8,894 nt of DNA from JAGQUL01 sp039811765 (GTDB lineage: Bacteria > Actinomycetota > Thermoleophilia > Gaiellales > SKUG01). Location: positions 1-8,894 of the forward strand of contig JBDHZF010000101.1 of NCBI GenBank assembly GCA_039811765.1, read 5' to 3'. Of the stretch, positions 1 to 6,937 are shown piece by piece. Every line of letters starts with the position of its first letter. Position 1 is the stretch's first letter. The position numbers were made by a program, and so were the translations under genes. The notes under the pieces were generated by a model, which was not told where the DNA came from, did not search any database, and was given only the letters and a program-made list of their open reading frames with translations.

Positions 1-246
1 GACTGCGTTCAGCGCGTAGCGGTCGAGATCGAAGCTGGTCCACGCCGACCGAGGCACGAAACTCGTGATCCGTTGACGTGCTTCGTCGGCTGCTTCCACG
101 AACGGGTCCGTGGTCGACCAATCGAAGGCGTCGAGGAACTCACCGAGCGTGGTTCCAGATGTTCCCCGAATCGATCGCGCAGCGGCGTGATCGAACACAG
201 GCAGATCGCCCGCACCGGGGACGTTCGCGTTGCCTGTCGATGGCAT
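1..246 (-). CDS. Hypothetical protein, N-terminal part (runs off window start)
   Basis: An open minus-strand frame begins at ATG 246 and continues to the window edge without a stop, giving 82 visible residues. The protein starts MPSTGNANVPGAG and later contains GEFLDAFDW and EEA/DEAR-like acidic helical stretches, with balanced composition (D, E, F, W, T and few Arg), unlike the Arg-rich translations of the other frames here. A GGGAG ribosome-binding sequence lies at 257-261, about 10 nt before the ATG. A GTG at about 273 is an alternative start. An in-frame TAG lies further upstream. I see no signal peptide, membrane segment or recognisable motif in the visible part, and I do not recognise the family. 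Third-position GC looks lower than in the neighbouring genes. It is transcribed in the same direction as the tRNA-Arg upstream. Confidence 0.6.
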   Translation of the reverse strand, partial: MPSTGNANVPGAGDLPVFDHAAARSIRGTSGTTLGEFLDAFDWSTTDPFVEAADEARQRITSFVPRSAWTSFDLDRYALNAV

Positions 247-462
247 TCGGTTCTGGCTCCCGTTCGCTGGCACGCCGCGCGATCTCGCGCCTGAAATCGT
301 CTTTCGATCCTCGCACGAAGGCGTATCGGCCAGCGGATCGCCGAGCTACAATGACCCCTACAACCAACCCGCGTAGCACCATGCGAAACGCGAGGTGGGA
401 AACCGGGTGAGGCCGCAATTCCGGGTGGTAACAAACCGACCCATCGATTTGCAGGCAAAAAG

Positions 463-536
463 CACGCCCGGAAGGATTCGAACCTCCGACCCCCAGGTTC
501 GAAGCCTGGTGCTCTATCCAGCTGAGCTACGGGCGC
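463..536 (-). tRNA. tRNA-Arg (anticodon UCG)
   Basis: Read on the minus strand, the sequence folds as a complete cloverleaf. The acceptor arms are GCGCCCG and CGGGCGU, with a G-U closing pair. The D arm contains AGCUCAGCUGGAUAGAGC. The anticodon stem CCAGG/CCUGG encloses the loop CUUCGAA, so the anticodon is UCG (500-502 on the plus strand), reading CGA Arg codons. The T arm contains GGUUCGAAUCC. The discriminator is G at 463. CCA is not encoded. Downstream the minus strand reads GCTTTTTG, a short T run that may help end transcription. The gene diverges from the MFS exporter gene. Confidence 0.97.
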
Positions 537-547
537 AAGCGTTGTGC

Positions 548-576
548 AGTCTAGCGGGTGGCGGGGGCGGGGTGAA
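548..576 (-). promoter_or_regulatory. Promoter of tRNA-Arg
   Basis: Read on the minus strand, a -35-like TTCACC (571-576) is followed by a 17-nt spacer and a -10-like TAGACT (548-553). Each matches the sigma-70-type consensus at 4 of 6 positions, and TAGACT is a common actinobacterial -10 form. Initiation would fall near 541, a few nucleotides before the mature tRNA 5' end at 536. The spacing and position fit well; the assignment is from sequence only. Confidence 0.6.
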
Positions 577-601
577 GGCGGCGTCGAATCGAAGGCGTTG
601 C

Positions 602-630
602 TGGACGCGCGCCGACGGGCCTGCCATAGT
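602..630 (+). promoter_or_regulatory. Candidate promoter of the MFS-TetR operon
   Basis: A weak -35-like TGGACG (602-607), a 17-nt spacer and an extended -10-like TGCCATAGT (622-630; hexamer CATAGT at 625-630) precede the exporter gene. Initiation would be near 637, just before the perfect palindrome at 647-668, so a bound repressor would block early transcription. Each hexamer matches consensus at 4 of 6 positions. The call is supported mainly by its position relative to the palindrome and the start codon. Confidence 0.4.
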
Positions 631-646
631 GCGCCGCTCCGAACCG

Positions 647-668
647 AAGCGGAACGATCGTTCCGCTT
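647..668. promoter_or_regulatory. Perfect 22-bp palindrome, candidate TetR-family operator
   Basis: The half-site AAGCGGAACGA is followed immediately by its exact reverse complement, with no mismatch. It lies 37 nt upstream of the exporter start codon, downstream of the candidate -10 and upstream of the ribosome-binding site. TetR-family dimers usually bind palindromes of this size near the genes they control, and a TetR-family gene is the second gene of this operon. Binding by that regulator is therefore a reasonable inference, though not shown by the sequence. Confidence 0.6.
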
Positions 669-693
669 GCAGCGAACGCGCCGCGCGCGCACC

Positions 694-699
694 GAAAGG
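694..699 (+). promoter_or_regulatory. Ribosome-binding site fixing the exporter start
   Basis: GAAAGG ends 6 nt before GTG 706. It supports GTG 706 as the start over the in-frame ATG at 544, which has no such site and would add an Arg-rich, non-MFS-like extension running through the promoter and operator. Confidence 0.7.
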
Positions 700-705
700 C
701 TTCTC

Positions 706-2253
706 GTGACCCACGCTCCGCATCATCCCGGCGAGGCGAGCGTCGTCGTCGACGACGACGTGCACGGCGTCAGCGCGTGGTGGGCGCTCGTCGTGGTCTG
801 CTTCGCGCAGTTCATGGTGGTGCTCGACGCCACGATCACCAACGTCGCGCTGCCCACCATCCAGGAGGACCTGAAGATCAGCGACGCGTCGCTGCAGTGG
901 GTCATCAACTCCTACACGCTCGCCTTCGGCGGCTTGCTGCTGCTCGGCGGGCGCATGAGCGACTTGCTCGGGCGCCGCCGCATCTTCGTGATCGGCACGA
1001 TCCTGTTCGCCGCGGCATCGCTCATGAACGGCCTCGCGTGGAGCCCGGAAGCGCTCATCTTCTTCCGCGGCGTGCAAGGCGTGGGCGCGGCGCTCATCTC
1101 GCCGGCCGCGCTGAGCGTGATCATGACGTCGTTCAAGGAAGGCGCGGAGCGCTCCAAGGCGCTTGGCGTGTGGAGCGCGATCGCCGCGGGCGGCGCGTCC
1201 GTGGGCCTGCTGCTCGGCGGCGTGATCACCCAGAAGCTCGACTGGCCGTGGATCTTCTACATCAACGTGCCGATCGGCATCGCTGTCGTGATCGCCGCCT
1301 ACATCCGCGTTCCGGAATCGCGCGCCGACCTGGGGCATCGCCGCTTCGACATCGCCGGCGCGCTCAGCGTGACCGCGGGCCTGATGTTGCTCGTGTACGG
1401 CATCGTCAAGACGGTGGACGACGGTTTCACCAGCGGTGCGACGATCGCCCGTGTCGGTATCGCCATCGCCCTGCTCTTCGCGTTCCTGGTGATCGAGAAC
1501 GCGTCGAAGGCGCCGCTCGTTCGCCTCGGCCTGCTCAAGCTGCGCTCGCTGACGATCGCGAACGCCGCGATGCTGCTGGTGAGCGCGGGCATGTTCGCGT
1601 TCTTCTACTTCGCGACGCTCTACATCCAGCTCGTGCTCGGCTTCAAGCCGATCAAGGCCGGCTTTGCGTTCTTGCCGTTTGCGCTCAGCATCGGCATCGG
1701 CGCCGGCACCGCGCAGATCGCGCTAAAGAAGTTCGGCGTGCGCGTCACCGGCACGATCGGCCTGCTCGTGGCGGGCGGCGGCATGGCATGGATCGCGTCG
1801 TCGCTCTCGGCGACCGACGGCAAGTACCATGACATCCTCCCCGGCATCGTCGCGATGGCGATCGGTCTCGGTTGGACCTTCGTGCCGTTCACGCTGATCG
1901 CCACCACGAACGTCGCCGACGACGAAGCCGGTCTCGCGTCCGGAATCTTCAACACGAGCCAGCAGATCGGCGGCGCGATCGGCCTTGCCGTGCTCACCAC
2001 GATCTTCGTGCACCGACGCGACGACAAGCTCGAATCGATTGGCGCGGCGTTCCACCCCGTGCAGGAATGGGCGATGCTCAAGCCGCAGGAGATCGGCGCG
2101 CAGCTGGTCGCGGCGGTCGACGGCTACAAGGTTGCGATGTTCTCCGGCGTCGGCATGCTCGCGCTCGGACTGGTCTTGCACGTGTTGTTCACGCGCCGCA
2201 AGGACGTGGACAACATCGACGTGACTGCGCCGCCCACCGCGCACGTCGGCTGA
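706..2253 (+). CDS. DHA2-family MFS drug efflux transporter (EmrB/QacA type)
   Basis: The 515-residue product is a polytopic inner-membrane protein predicted to export small molecules by proton antiport. Visible DHA2 hallmarks are LDATITNVALPTI in TM1 (Asp41), motif A GGRMSDLLGRRR at 81-92, motif B RGVQGVGAAL with Arg121, and a motif C-like region GASVGLLLGG near 163-172, in which the usual Pro is Leu. Hydrophobic segments continue to the C-terminus, and the length fits the 14-TM class rather than the 12-TM DHA1 class. The GTG start is chosen because of the GAAAGG site and because TM1 begins about 25 residues in. The stop lies 13 bp before a TetR-family gene, so the two are almost certainly co-transcribed. 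Regulation probably acts through the palindrome at 647-668. The substrate cannot be read from sequence. Confidence 0.95.
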   Translation: MTHAPHHPGEASVVVDDDVHGVSAWWALVVVCFAQFMVVLDATITNVALPTIQEDLKISDASLQWVINSYTLAFGGLLLLGGRMSDLLGRRRIFVIGTILFAAASLMNGLAWSPEALIFFRGVQGVGAALISPAALSVIMTSFKEGAERSKALGVWSAIAAGGASVGLLLGGVITQKLDWPWIFYINVPIGIAVVIAAYIRVPESRADLGHRRFDIAGALSVTAGLMLLVYGIVKTVDDGFTSGATIARVGIAIALLFAFLVIENASKAPLVRLGLLKLRSLTIANAAMLLVSAGMFAFFYFATLYIQLVLGFKPIKAGFAFLPFALSIGIGAGTAQIALKKFGVRVTGTIGLLVAGGGMAWIASSLSATDGKYHDILPGIVAMAIGLGWTFVPFTLIATTNVADDEAGLASGIFNTSQQIGGAIGLAVLTTIFVHRRDDKLESIGAAFHPVQEWAMLKPQEIGAQLVAAVDGYKVAMFSGVGMLALGLVLHVLFTRRKDVDNIDVTAPPTAHVG

Positions 2254-2266
2254 GGACGATCCGGCC

Positions 2267-2833
2267 ATGCCGTTCGCCGTTCCCACGCTTCGCCGAGACG
2301 CCGCGCGCAACCGCCAGCGAGTGCTCGACGCCGCCAGCGCGCTGCTGCGCGAGCGCGGGCTCGACGTGACGATGCAGGAGATCGCGGACGCAGCGGGCGT
2401 TGGCGTGGGCACCGTGTGCCGGCGCTTTCGCACCAAGGACGATCTCGTCGCCGCGCTCGTGCGCCAACGGCTCGAACGACTGCTAGAGATCTTGCAAGAC
2501 GGAATCGCCGCGATGGACGACGATCCTTGGGCCGCGTTCGCCGATTCGTTCACGGCGTCGGTGGAGCTGCACGCGAACGATCGCGGCTTCAACGAAGCGG
2601 TCGCTGCGAGCGGCGTCGCATGCTCCGCGCCGCCCGAGCAGCTGTCGGCGATGCTCGACGAGCTCGTGCGTCGCGCGATCGAGGCGGGCGTTGTGCGCGC
2701 GGACTTGACGGCGCAGGAGATCCCGCAGCTCGCATGCATGGTGAGCCGCGCGGGCGGCTCCGCGATCGGCCCAGTCGATGACGACGCGTGGCGGCGCGCC
2801 TGCGCGATCGTGCTCGACGGCATGCGCGCCTGA
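2267..2833 (+). CDS. TetR/AcrR-family transcriptional regulator
   Basis: This 188-residue protein has an N-terminal TetR-type DNA-binding domain. Helix 1 is NRQRVLDAASALLRERG (15-31), and the helix-turn-helix is VTMQEIADAAGVGVGTVCRRF (34-54) followed by TKDDL. The C-terminal helical part (about 65-188) would be the ligand-binding and dimerisation domain; it is family-typical in length but not diagnostic of a ligand. The family usually represses neighbouring efflux genes until a ligand binds. The ATG start follows a GAGGA at 2252-2256, which overlaps the exporter's stop codon and suggests translational coupling. Being second in the operon, it probably also controls its own expression. One oddity is Cys51 and Arg53 at the recognition-helix positions where the family usually shows Tyr and His. 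Confidence 0.95.
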   Translation: MPFAVPTLRRDAARNRQRVLDAASALLRERGLDVTMQEIADAAGVGVGTVCRRFRTKDDLVAALVRQRLERLLEILQDGIAAMDDDPWAAFADSFTASVELHANDRGFNEAVAASGVACSAPPEQLSAMLDELVRRAIEAGVVRADLTAQEIPQLACMVSRAGGSAIGPVDDDAWRRACAIVLDGMRA

Positions 2834-2845
2834 CACGGCCACCAT

Positions 2846-2894
2846 CGCTGGCGCACGTGGCCACCAGCGCAGCATTCGACGAGCGCGATCGTCG
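2846..2894. repeat. Two small inverted repeats after the TetR gene
   Basis: CGCTGG (2846-2851) pairs with CCAGCG (2864-2869) across 12 nt. CGACGA (2877-2882) pairs with TCGTCG (2889-2894) across 6 nt. Neither is followed by a T run, so a classical intrinsic terminator is not supported. They occupy the 111-bp gap between the TetR gene and the next small gene, where a terminator or promoter would be expected. I see no clear promoter hexamers in this gap. Confidence 0.3.
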
Positions 2895-2944
2895 CGCGAA
2901 TCGACGAACGGGCGTCCCATCCCCCCAGCCACGAGGACACACCC

Positions 2945-3235
2945 ATGCAGGTCTCCGCGATCACCCAGCCGACGACGATCATGCGAGCAGCGCCCCCGCT
3001 CGCGCAACAACCCGCTCCCGCCACGCAGTCCGCGCCCGGAGCAGACGACGTCAGCATCGGTGCCAGCGCCATCACAGGTCTGGCGGCGAGCCAGATGCGC
3101 GCGATGGAACGTCAGCAGAATCTCGCGATGATCAGCGCAATGTTCACGAACACGATTTCACGAATCGGCGCCAGCGCGTGGGCTACCCTGCGCGGCGATC
3201 GAGGCGCCGCTCCCGCCGCCGACGTCCACGGCTGA
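2945..3235 (+). CDS. Small hypothetical protein, 96 residues
   Basis: A well-placed GAGGA (2933-2937) sits 7 nt before ATG 2945, which supports real translation. The N-terminal third is rich in Ala, Pro, Gln and Thr and looks disordered. The middle (about 38-70) contains IGASAITGLAASQMRAMERQ followed by NLAMISAMFTNTISRIGASA, an amphipathic, Met- and Ala-rich helical stretch with the phrase IGASA occurring twice. There is no signal peptide or membrane span, and I do not recognise a family. The last 78 bp overlap the 3' end of the histidine kinase gene on the other strand (3158-3235), so the pair is convergent and could form an RNA duplex. It could be a third gene of the exporter operon or independently expressed. 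Confidence 0.6.
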   Translation: MQVSAITQPTTIMRAAPPLAQQPAPATQSAPGADDVSIGASAITGLAASQMRAMERQQNLAMISAMFTNTISRIGASAWATLRGDRGAAPAADVHG

Positions 3236-5386
3236 CGTAGCCACGACCGGCAGCGCGACACGAAACGTCGTGCCGTCGCCGAGCGTGCTCGACACGTCGA
3301 TCGAGCCGCCCATCGCCGACACGAGCCGCTGGCAGATGTAGAGGCCCAAGCCCGCGCCGCCGCCGGTTCGCGTCACCGAATCGGACGTGACGAAGAAGCG
3401 TTCGAAGATGCGCCGCTGGTCCACCTGCGAAATGCCCGGGCCGTGATCGGTCACGATCACGACGCAGCGATCGTCCTCGCCATATTCGAGGCTCACGTCG
3501 ACGGGCGCTTCCGTGCCGCCATGCTTGATCGCGTTGTCGAGCAGGTTCGTTACCACCTGTTCGAGCCGATGCGCGTCCGCGTTCACGACCACGCCCGGTT
3601 GGCGCGTGTCGAAGTGCACGTGCGCTTTCGGATGCGCGGCCTCGAACGTCTTCACCGCGCGTCGAACGGTGGACGGCAAGTCGGTCGGCGCGGGATCCAC
3701 TTCCAGCGGGCGCCCGGATTCGATCGCGCTCATGTCGAGCAGATCGCCGATCAGGCGCTCGAGCCGGTCCGCCTGTTCGCCCATGATCTGCAAGAACATG
3801 CGAACCTGTCCTTCGCCGAGCTCGATGTCGTCGCGGCGCATCGTTTCCAGAAAGCCCTTGATCGCGGTGAGCGGCGTGCGCAGTTCGTGACTGACCGTGG
3901 CGACGAAGTCGTCCTTCAGGCGTTCGGTTTCCTGTTCGAGCGTGACGTCGCGCAGCACCACCACCCAGCTCTGCTCGGTGTCCGCGCCCGCCGACGAGAT
4001 CGGCGCGTAGCTCGCGCGCACGTGGCGATGCTCCCCGCCAGCGGTGGAGACGATCGCGTCGATCGTGCCGGGACTCGCGGCGTCCACGATCGCGGCGAGC
4101 TGCGGCGATATCAGCGAGATTGGCGACGAGGCGACCGTGGTTTCTCCGAACCCGGTCAGCGACTGCATCGCCGGATTCCAGCCTCGCACGCGGCCGCGCC
4201 GATCGAGCACGAGCATGCCTTCGCTGGAATGGTCGAACACTTGCGCGATCGTGCGCTGCTGCAGCTCCGTGCGCGCCGACAGCAGCGAGTTGTCGAGCGC
4301 GCTCGCCGCTTGGTGCGCAAGCATCGCCACGAGCGTGCGATCGCGTTTGGAGAAGCTCGCGCGTCGCGTGTCGGATTCGGATCGTTCGTGCCACACCACC
4401 AGCTCGCCGAACGTGCCTTCCGATCCGGACAGCGGCACCGCGAATGTCACTCGTCCCGCCTGGCCGGGATCGTCGCGGCGGGCCGAAGCGTCGTCGAAGT
4501 TGCCGCCGCCGTCGCTCGTTCCGTCGGCGGTGCGCAGCGACCAGAACCTGCGTCCGTCGTCGAACAACCGCACCTCGGCGCCCGCTGCGTCGACCACGTC
4601 GCGCGCGCTGATCGCGAGCGCGCGCGCCACGCGTGCGGCGGGAACTTCGCCGGACATCGTGTTCACCGCCGCGCCGAGTTCCTGCAAACGCTGCTCTTCC
4701 AGCGCCTTGCCTGCGTGCACCCGCCACGCACCATGCAGCATCACGAGCGGCACGATCGCCACGAGCAGCACCCACGGCTGCTCGATCGCGGGCAACACGA
4801 GCAGCATGCCGATCGAACCGTTCGCCGCCCACATCCCGAGCTTGAGGCCGATGTCGTCGCGCAGCACGCGAGGGATCGGCGTGCCCGCGGCGAGCCGCAG
4901 CACGATCCCCACGAGCAGTTGGTTCACGACGAACATGGCGGCGAGGCCGATCGCCGCGGCGACGAGTTGGGACGGCCCGAACTCGGGCGCGCTCTCGCCC
5001 GCGACGAGCGCGGTGACGCCAAGCGCCGCGCCGACCGACAACACCAGTTGTGCCGCATTGAAGCAGAATTTCATCGGCGAGGCTTGGCGTTCCACGAGCT
5101 GACCGACCGTGATCCCGATCGCCACGGCCAGCAGCGCCGGCGCGGGGTCGAGCATCAGCACGAGCGGCACGACGACCGCTTCTTCGACCCGCACGAGCTC
5201 GAGCTGCGTGCCGCGGGGGAACGGCACCGGCAGCAGCTGCACCAGCATGAACACGATCGCGAAGGTCGCGAGCGCGGGCAGCTCGTCAGCGCCACGAGCG
5301 CCGAAGGACGAGAACGCGAAGACGATGCTGGCGACCGCGCCGAACACGACGGCGGTCACGTAGATGCGCAGCGCACGGGTCATCAT
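3158..5386 (-). CDS. Membrane sensor histidine kinase (TM region-GAF-PAS-HisKA-HATPase_c)
   Basis: The 742-residue product begins with six or seven hydrophobic segments (about 7-27, 39-55, 70-96, 109-130, 140-165, 190-215), a membrane sensor region with short loops. A GAF-like domain follows at about 235-370, a PAS domain at about 377-485 (DHSSEGMLVLDRRGRVRGWN), then HisKA with FVATVSHELRTPL, where His500 is the phosphoacceptor. The HATPase domain shows the N box (TNLLDNAIKHGG, Asn614 and Asn618), G1 (DHGPGI, Asp647), F box (FERFF, 661-665), G2 (GGGAGLGLYI, about 675-684) and GDGTTF at 703-708. All residues needed for kinase activity are present. The Gly/Ala-rich last 25 residues are non-conserved tail. 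ATG 5386 is chosen (a second ATG is at 5383); the ribosome-binding site is weak, and the start lies 8 nt after the protease stop, so translational coupling is likely. No response regulator is nearby. Confidence 0.95.
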   Translation of the reverse strand: MMTRALRIYVTAVVFGAVASIVFAFSSFGARGADELPALATFAIVFMLVQLLPVPFPRGTQLELVRVEEAVVVPLVLMLDPAPALLAVAIGITVGQLVERQASPMKFCFNAAQLVLSVGAALGVTALVAGESAPEFGPSQLVAAAIGLAAMFVVNQLLVGIVLRLAAGTPIPRVLRDDIGLKLGMWAANGSIGMLLVLPAIEQPWVLLVAIVPLVMLHGAWRVHAGKALEEQRLQELGAAVNTMSGEVPAARVARALAISARDVVDAAGAEVRLFDDGRRFWSLRTADGTSDGGGNFDDASARRDDPGQAGRVTFAVPLSGSEGTFGELVVWHERSESDTRRASFSKRDRTLVAMLAHQAASALDNSLLSARTELQQRTIAQVFDHSSEGMLVLDRRGRVRGWNPAMQSLTGFGETTVASSPISLISPQLAAIVDAASPGTIDAIVSTAGGEHRHVRASYAPISSAGADTEQSWVVVLRDVTLEQETERLKDDFVATVSHELRTPLTAIKGFLETMRRDDIELGEGQVRMFLQIMGEQADRLERLIGDLLDMSAIESGRPLEVDPAPTDLPSTVRRAVKTFEAAHPKAHVHFDTRQPGVVVNADAHRLEQVVTNLLDNAIKHGGTEAPVDVSLEYGEDDRCVVIVTDHGPGISQVDQRRIFERFFVTSDSVTRTGGGAGLGLYICQRLVSAMGGSIDVSSTLGDGTTFRVALPVVATSAVDVGGGSGASIAAQGSPRAGADS

Positions 5387-5394
5387 CGGTCAGC

Positions 5395-6816
5395 TCAACC
5401 CCACTGGCTCGCCCACCACTGCGAGGATCCCCATTGGCTCGCGCCCCACTGGGAAGCTCCCCACTGGCTCGCACCCCACTGCGATGCGCCCCATTGGGAC
5501 GCTCCCCATTGGGAGGCGCCCCACTGCGAGGCGTCCCACGCCGCTTCGGCGCGGAACTCGGCAGGATCGAACTCGTCGGTCGCTTCGTCGGCCACCACGA
5601 CTTCGGCAGTGTCGTCTTCCACTTCCGGCGCGGCTGCGGCTGTCGGCGGGATCTCTGCGGTGTGATTGCCCGTTACCGGAACTTCCACCGCGACCACGTC
5701 GCCGTCTTCTTCGCGAACGCGAGTGCGCACGTCGACGATCGCCGAACCGCGCGCGCCATGCAGCGAGCCGAGTCCCGAACTGCGACTCACGTACCGGTTC
5801 GAGCGTCCGCCCTGCGCGGCGTACATGGCTCGCATCGCGCGCGCCGTGCCTTCGCCGGACGCGGTCGGCCACCCCTCGATCGGTCGCGCGGTGGAGAGCA
5901 GGCCGTACTTGATCTGGTCGGGCGTCAGCGAAGCGTCCGCCGACAACATCGTCGCGACCAGCCCGCTCACGATCGGCGCGGCGAACGAGGTGCCGCTGCC
6001 GCGGAAGTGGTCTTCCCCGATGCGCGCCTGCGGATTCGCGTCGTCCACGGCGCTGCCCGGCGCGCGCAGCGACACCACGCGCGTGCCCGACGTCACCAGA
6101 TCCGGCTTGCTCAAGCCGTCCTGCGTCGGACCGCGCGAGGAGAACGCCGGGATCGTGTCGTCGTAACGCTGCGCGGTGCCTTGGTCGTCGCTCGCGCCGA
6201 CGCTGATGATCAGCGGATCGTCGCCCGGCTTGGTCACCGTCCCGTCCTCGTCGCCGAGGTTGCCGGCGGACGCGACCACCACGATCCCCGAATCCCACAC
6301 TTGCTGCACCGCGTAGTTCAGCGGGCTCGTGAACGCGGACTGCTTGCTGTCGTTGCCGAACGACAAGTTCACCACGTCGATCGAATAGTGCTCCTTGTTG
6401 GCGATCACCCACTGCAGCGCCGCGAGCACCTGCGTCACGTCAACCGCGCCGCTCGCCCCCGAAAGTTTGATGGAGACGATGTCCGCGCCCGGCGCAGTCT
6501 CGTGCACGAGCCCCGCCACGAACGTGCCGTGACCGTACTGGTCGCCCTCGTCCGGCGCCGCGGAGATGTTCTCTTGGTGCACCACCGCGCCGTCCATGCC
6601 GGCGACGTCCGCCACGCCCGTGTCGATCACCGCGACCGTGACGCCGCTGCCGTCGTAGCCGCTGGCGGCGAGCTGATCGGCCTGCGAGGACGCGCGGAAC
6701 ACGTCCGGGGTGGAGGTGGGCAGGTCGTCCGCGGTCGCGACGGCCACGCCGATGCTGCTCGTGAGCACGACGCCGATCGCGGCGACGCGCAGGAGTCGTG
6801 CTGGCATGCGTGACAT
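5395..6816 (-). CDS. Secreted S8 (subtilisin-like) serine protease with C-terminal SQW repeats
   Basis: The 473-residue product starts with a signal peptide (MSRMPARLLR, then a hydrophobic core to about residue 27 and ATA before Asp30). The catalytic domain (about 53-315) shows the complete subtilase triad: Asp65 in VAVIDTGV, His96 in QYGHGTFVAG and Ser277 in GSGTSFAAP, with oxyanion Asn186 in VASAGN. No separate I9-type propeptide is visible; the catalytic domain begins soon after the signal peptide. An acidic, Ala/Glu/Val-rich linker (about 370-425) leads to nine pentapeptides (428-472, mostly GASQW). The start at ATG 6816 has GAGGG 8 nt upstream. Longer in-frame starts up to 7026 would bury the signal peptide behind an Arg/Cys-rich extension. 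It is the first gene of an operon with the sensor kinase. Its substrate is unknown. Confidence 0.95.
   Translation of the reverse strand: MSRMPARLLRVAAIGVVLTSSIGVAVATADDLPTSTPDVFRASSQADQLAASGYDGSGVTVAVIDTGVADVAGMDGAVVHQENISAAPDEGDQYGHGTFVAGLVHETAPGADIVSIKLSGASGAVDVTQVLAALQWVIANKEHYSIDVVNLSFGNDSKQSAFTSPLNYAVQQVWDSGIVVVASAGNLGDEDGTVTKPGDDPLIISVGASDDQGTAQRYDDTIPAFSSRGPTQDGLSKPDLVTSGTRVVSLRAPGSAVDDANPQARIGEDHFRGSGTSFAAPIVSGLVATMLSADASLTPDQIKYGLLSTARPIEGWPTASGEGTARAMRAMYAAQGGRSNRYVSRSSGLGSLHGARGSAIVDVRTRVREEDGDVVAVEVPVTGNHTAEIPPTAAAAPEVEDDTAEVVVADEATDEFDPAEFRAEAAWDASQWGASQWGASQWGASQWGASQWGASQWGASQWGSSQWWASQWG
5401..5535 (-). repeat. Nine 15-bp tandem units encoding SQW pentapeptides
   Basis: Nine in-frame 15-nt units at the 3' end of the protease gene encode, in protein order, DASQW, six GASQW, GSSQW and WASQW, followed by a final Gly. 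Trp is always TGG, but the Ser codon is AGC in three units, TCG in three and TCC in three. Gln is CAG or CAA, and Ala uses all four of its codons. The DNA copies have therefore diverged at silent positions while the peptide stayed almost constant. Confidence 0.97.
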
Positions 6817-6824
6817 GGTGGAGA

Positions 6825-6829
6825 CCCTC
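6825..6829 (-). promoter_or_regulatory. Ribosome-binding site fixing the protease start
   Basis: Read on the minus strand, GAGGG lies 8 nt before ATG 6816. This picks 6816 over the second ATG at 6807 and over the upstream in-frame ATG at 7026, and it places a standard signal peptide at the N-terminus. Confidence 0.7.
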
Positions 6830-6937
6830 GTTCGACGTCGCATCGGAGCGGCACGGACCGCACCGGTCATCCATGCCACGTCGACACCGCGAAAATGTTC
6901 GATGTGCGCCGGGATCCACGCAAAATGCGGCGAGGAC

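Noticed and set aside
9..692. Long minus-strand open frame of 227 codons
   Set aside because: It runs straight through the tRNA-Arg, its promoter and the exporter leader, and its translation is Arg/Ser-rich as expected from a shadow frame in high-GC DNA.
544..705. Upstream in-frame ATG extension of the exporter
   Set aside because: It would cover the promoter and operator palindrome and add a non-family Arg-rich N-terminus; GTG 706 has a proper ribosome-binding site.
1723..3075. Minus-strand open frame of 450 codons
   Set aside because: It is antisense to the exporter and TetR genes and shows no motif; it is low-complexity and Arg/Ser/Ala-rich.
5401..5535. 15-bp tandem array considered as CRISPR or a minisatellite
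   Set aside because: Units are contiguous without spacers and in frame with the protease, and silent divergence shows it is an old coding repeat.
3443..5665. Plus-strand open frame of 740 codons with an HW-rich repeat end
   Set aside because: It is antisense to the kinase and protease genes, which have intact catalytic motifs; its His/Arg-rich composition and the HW repeat are the reverse image of the kinase and the SQW repeat.
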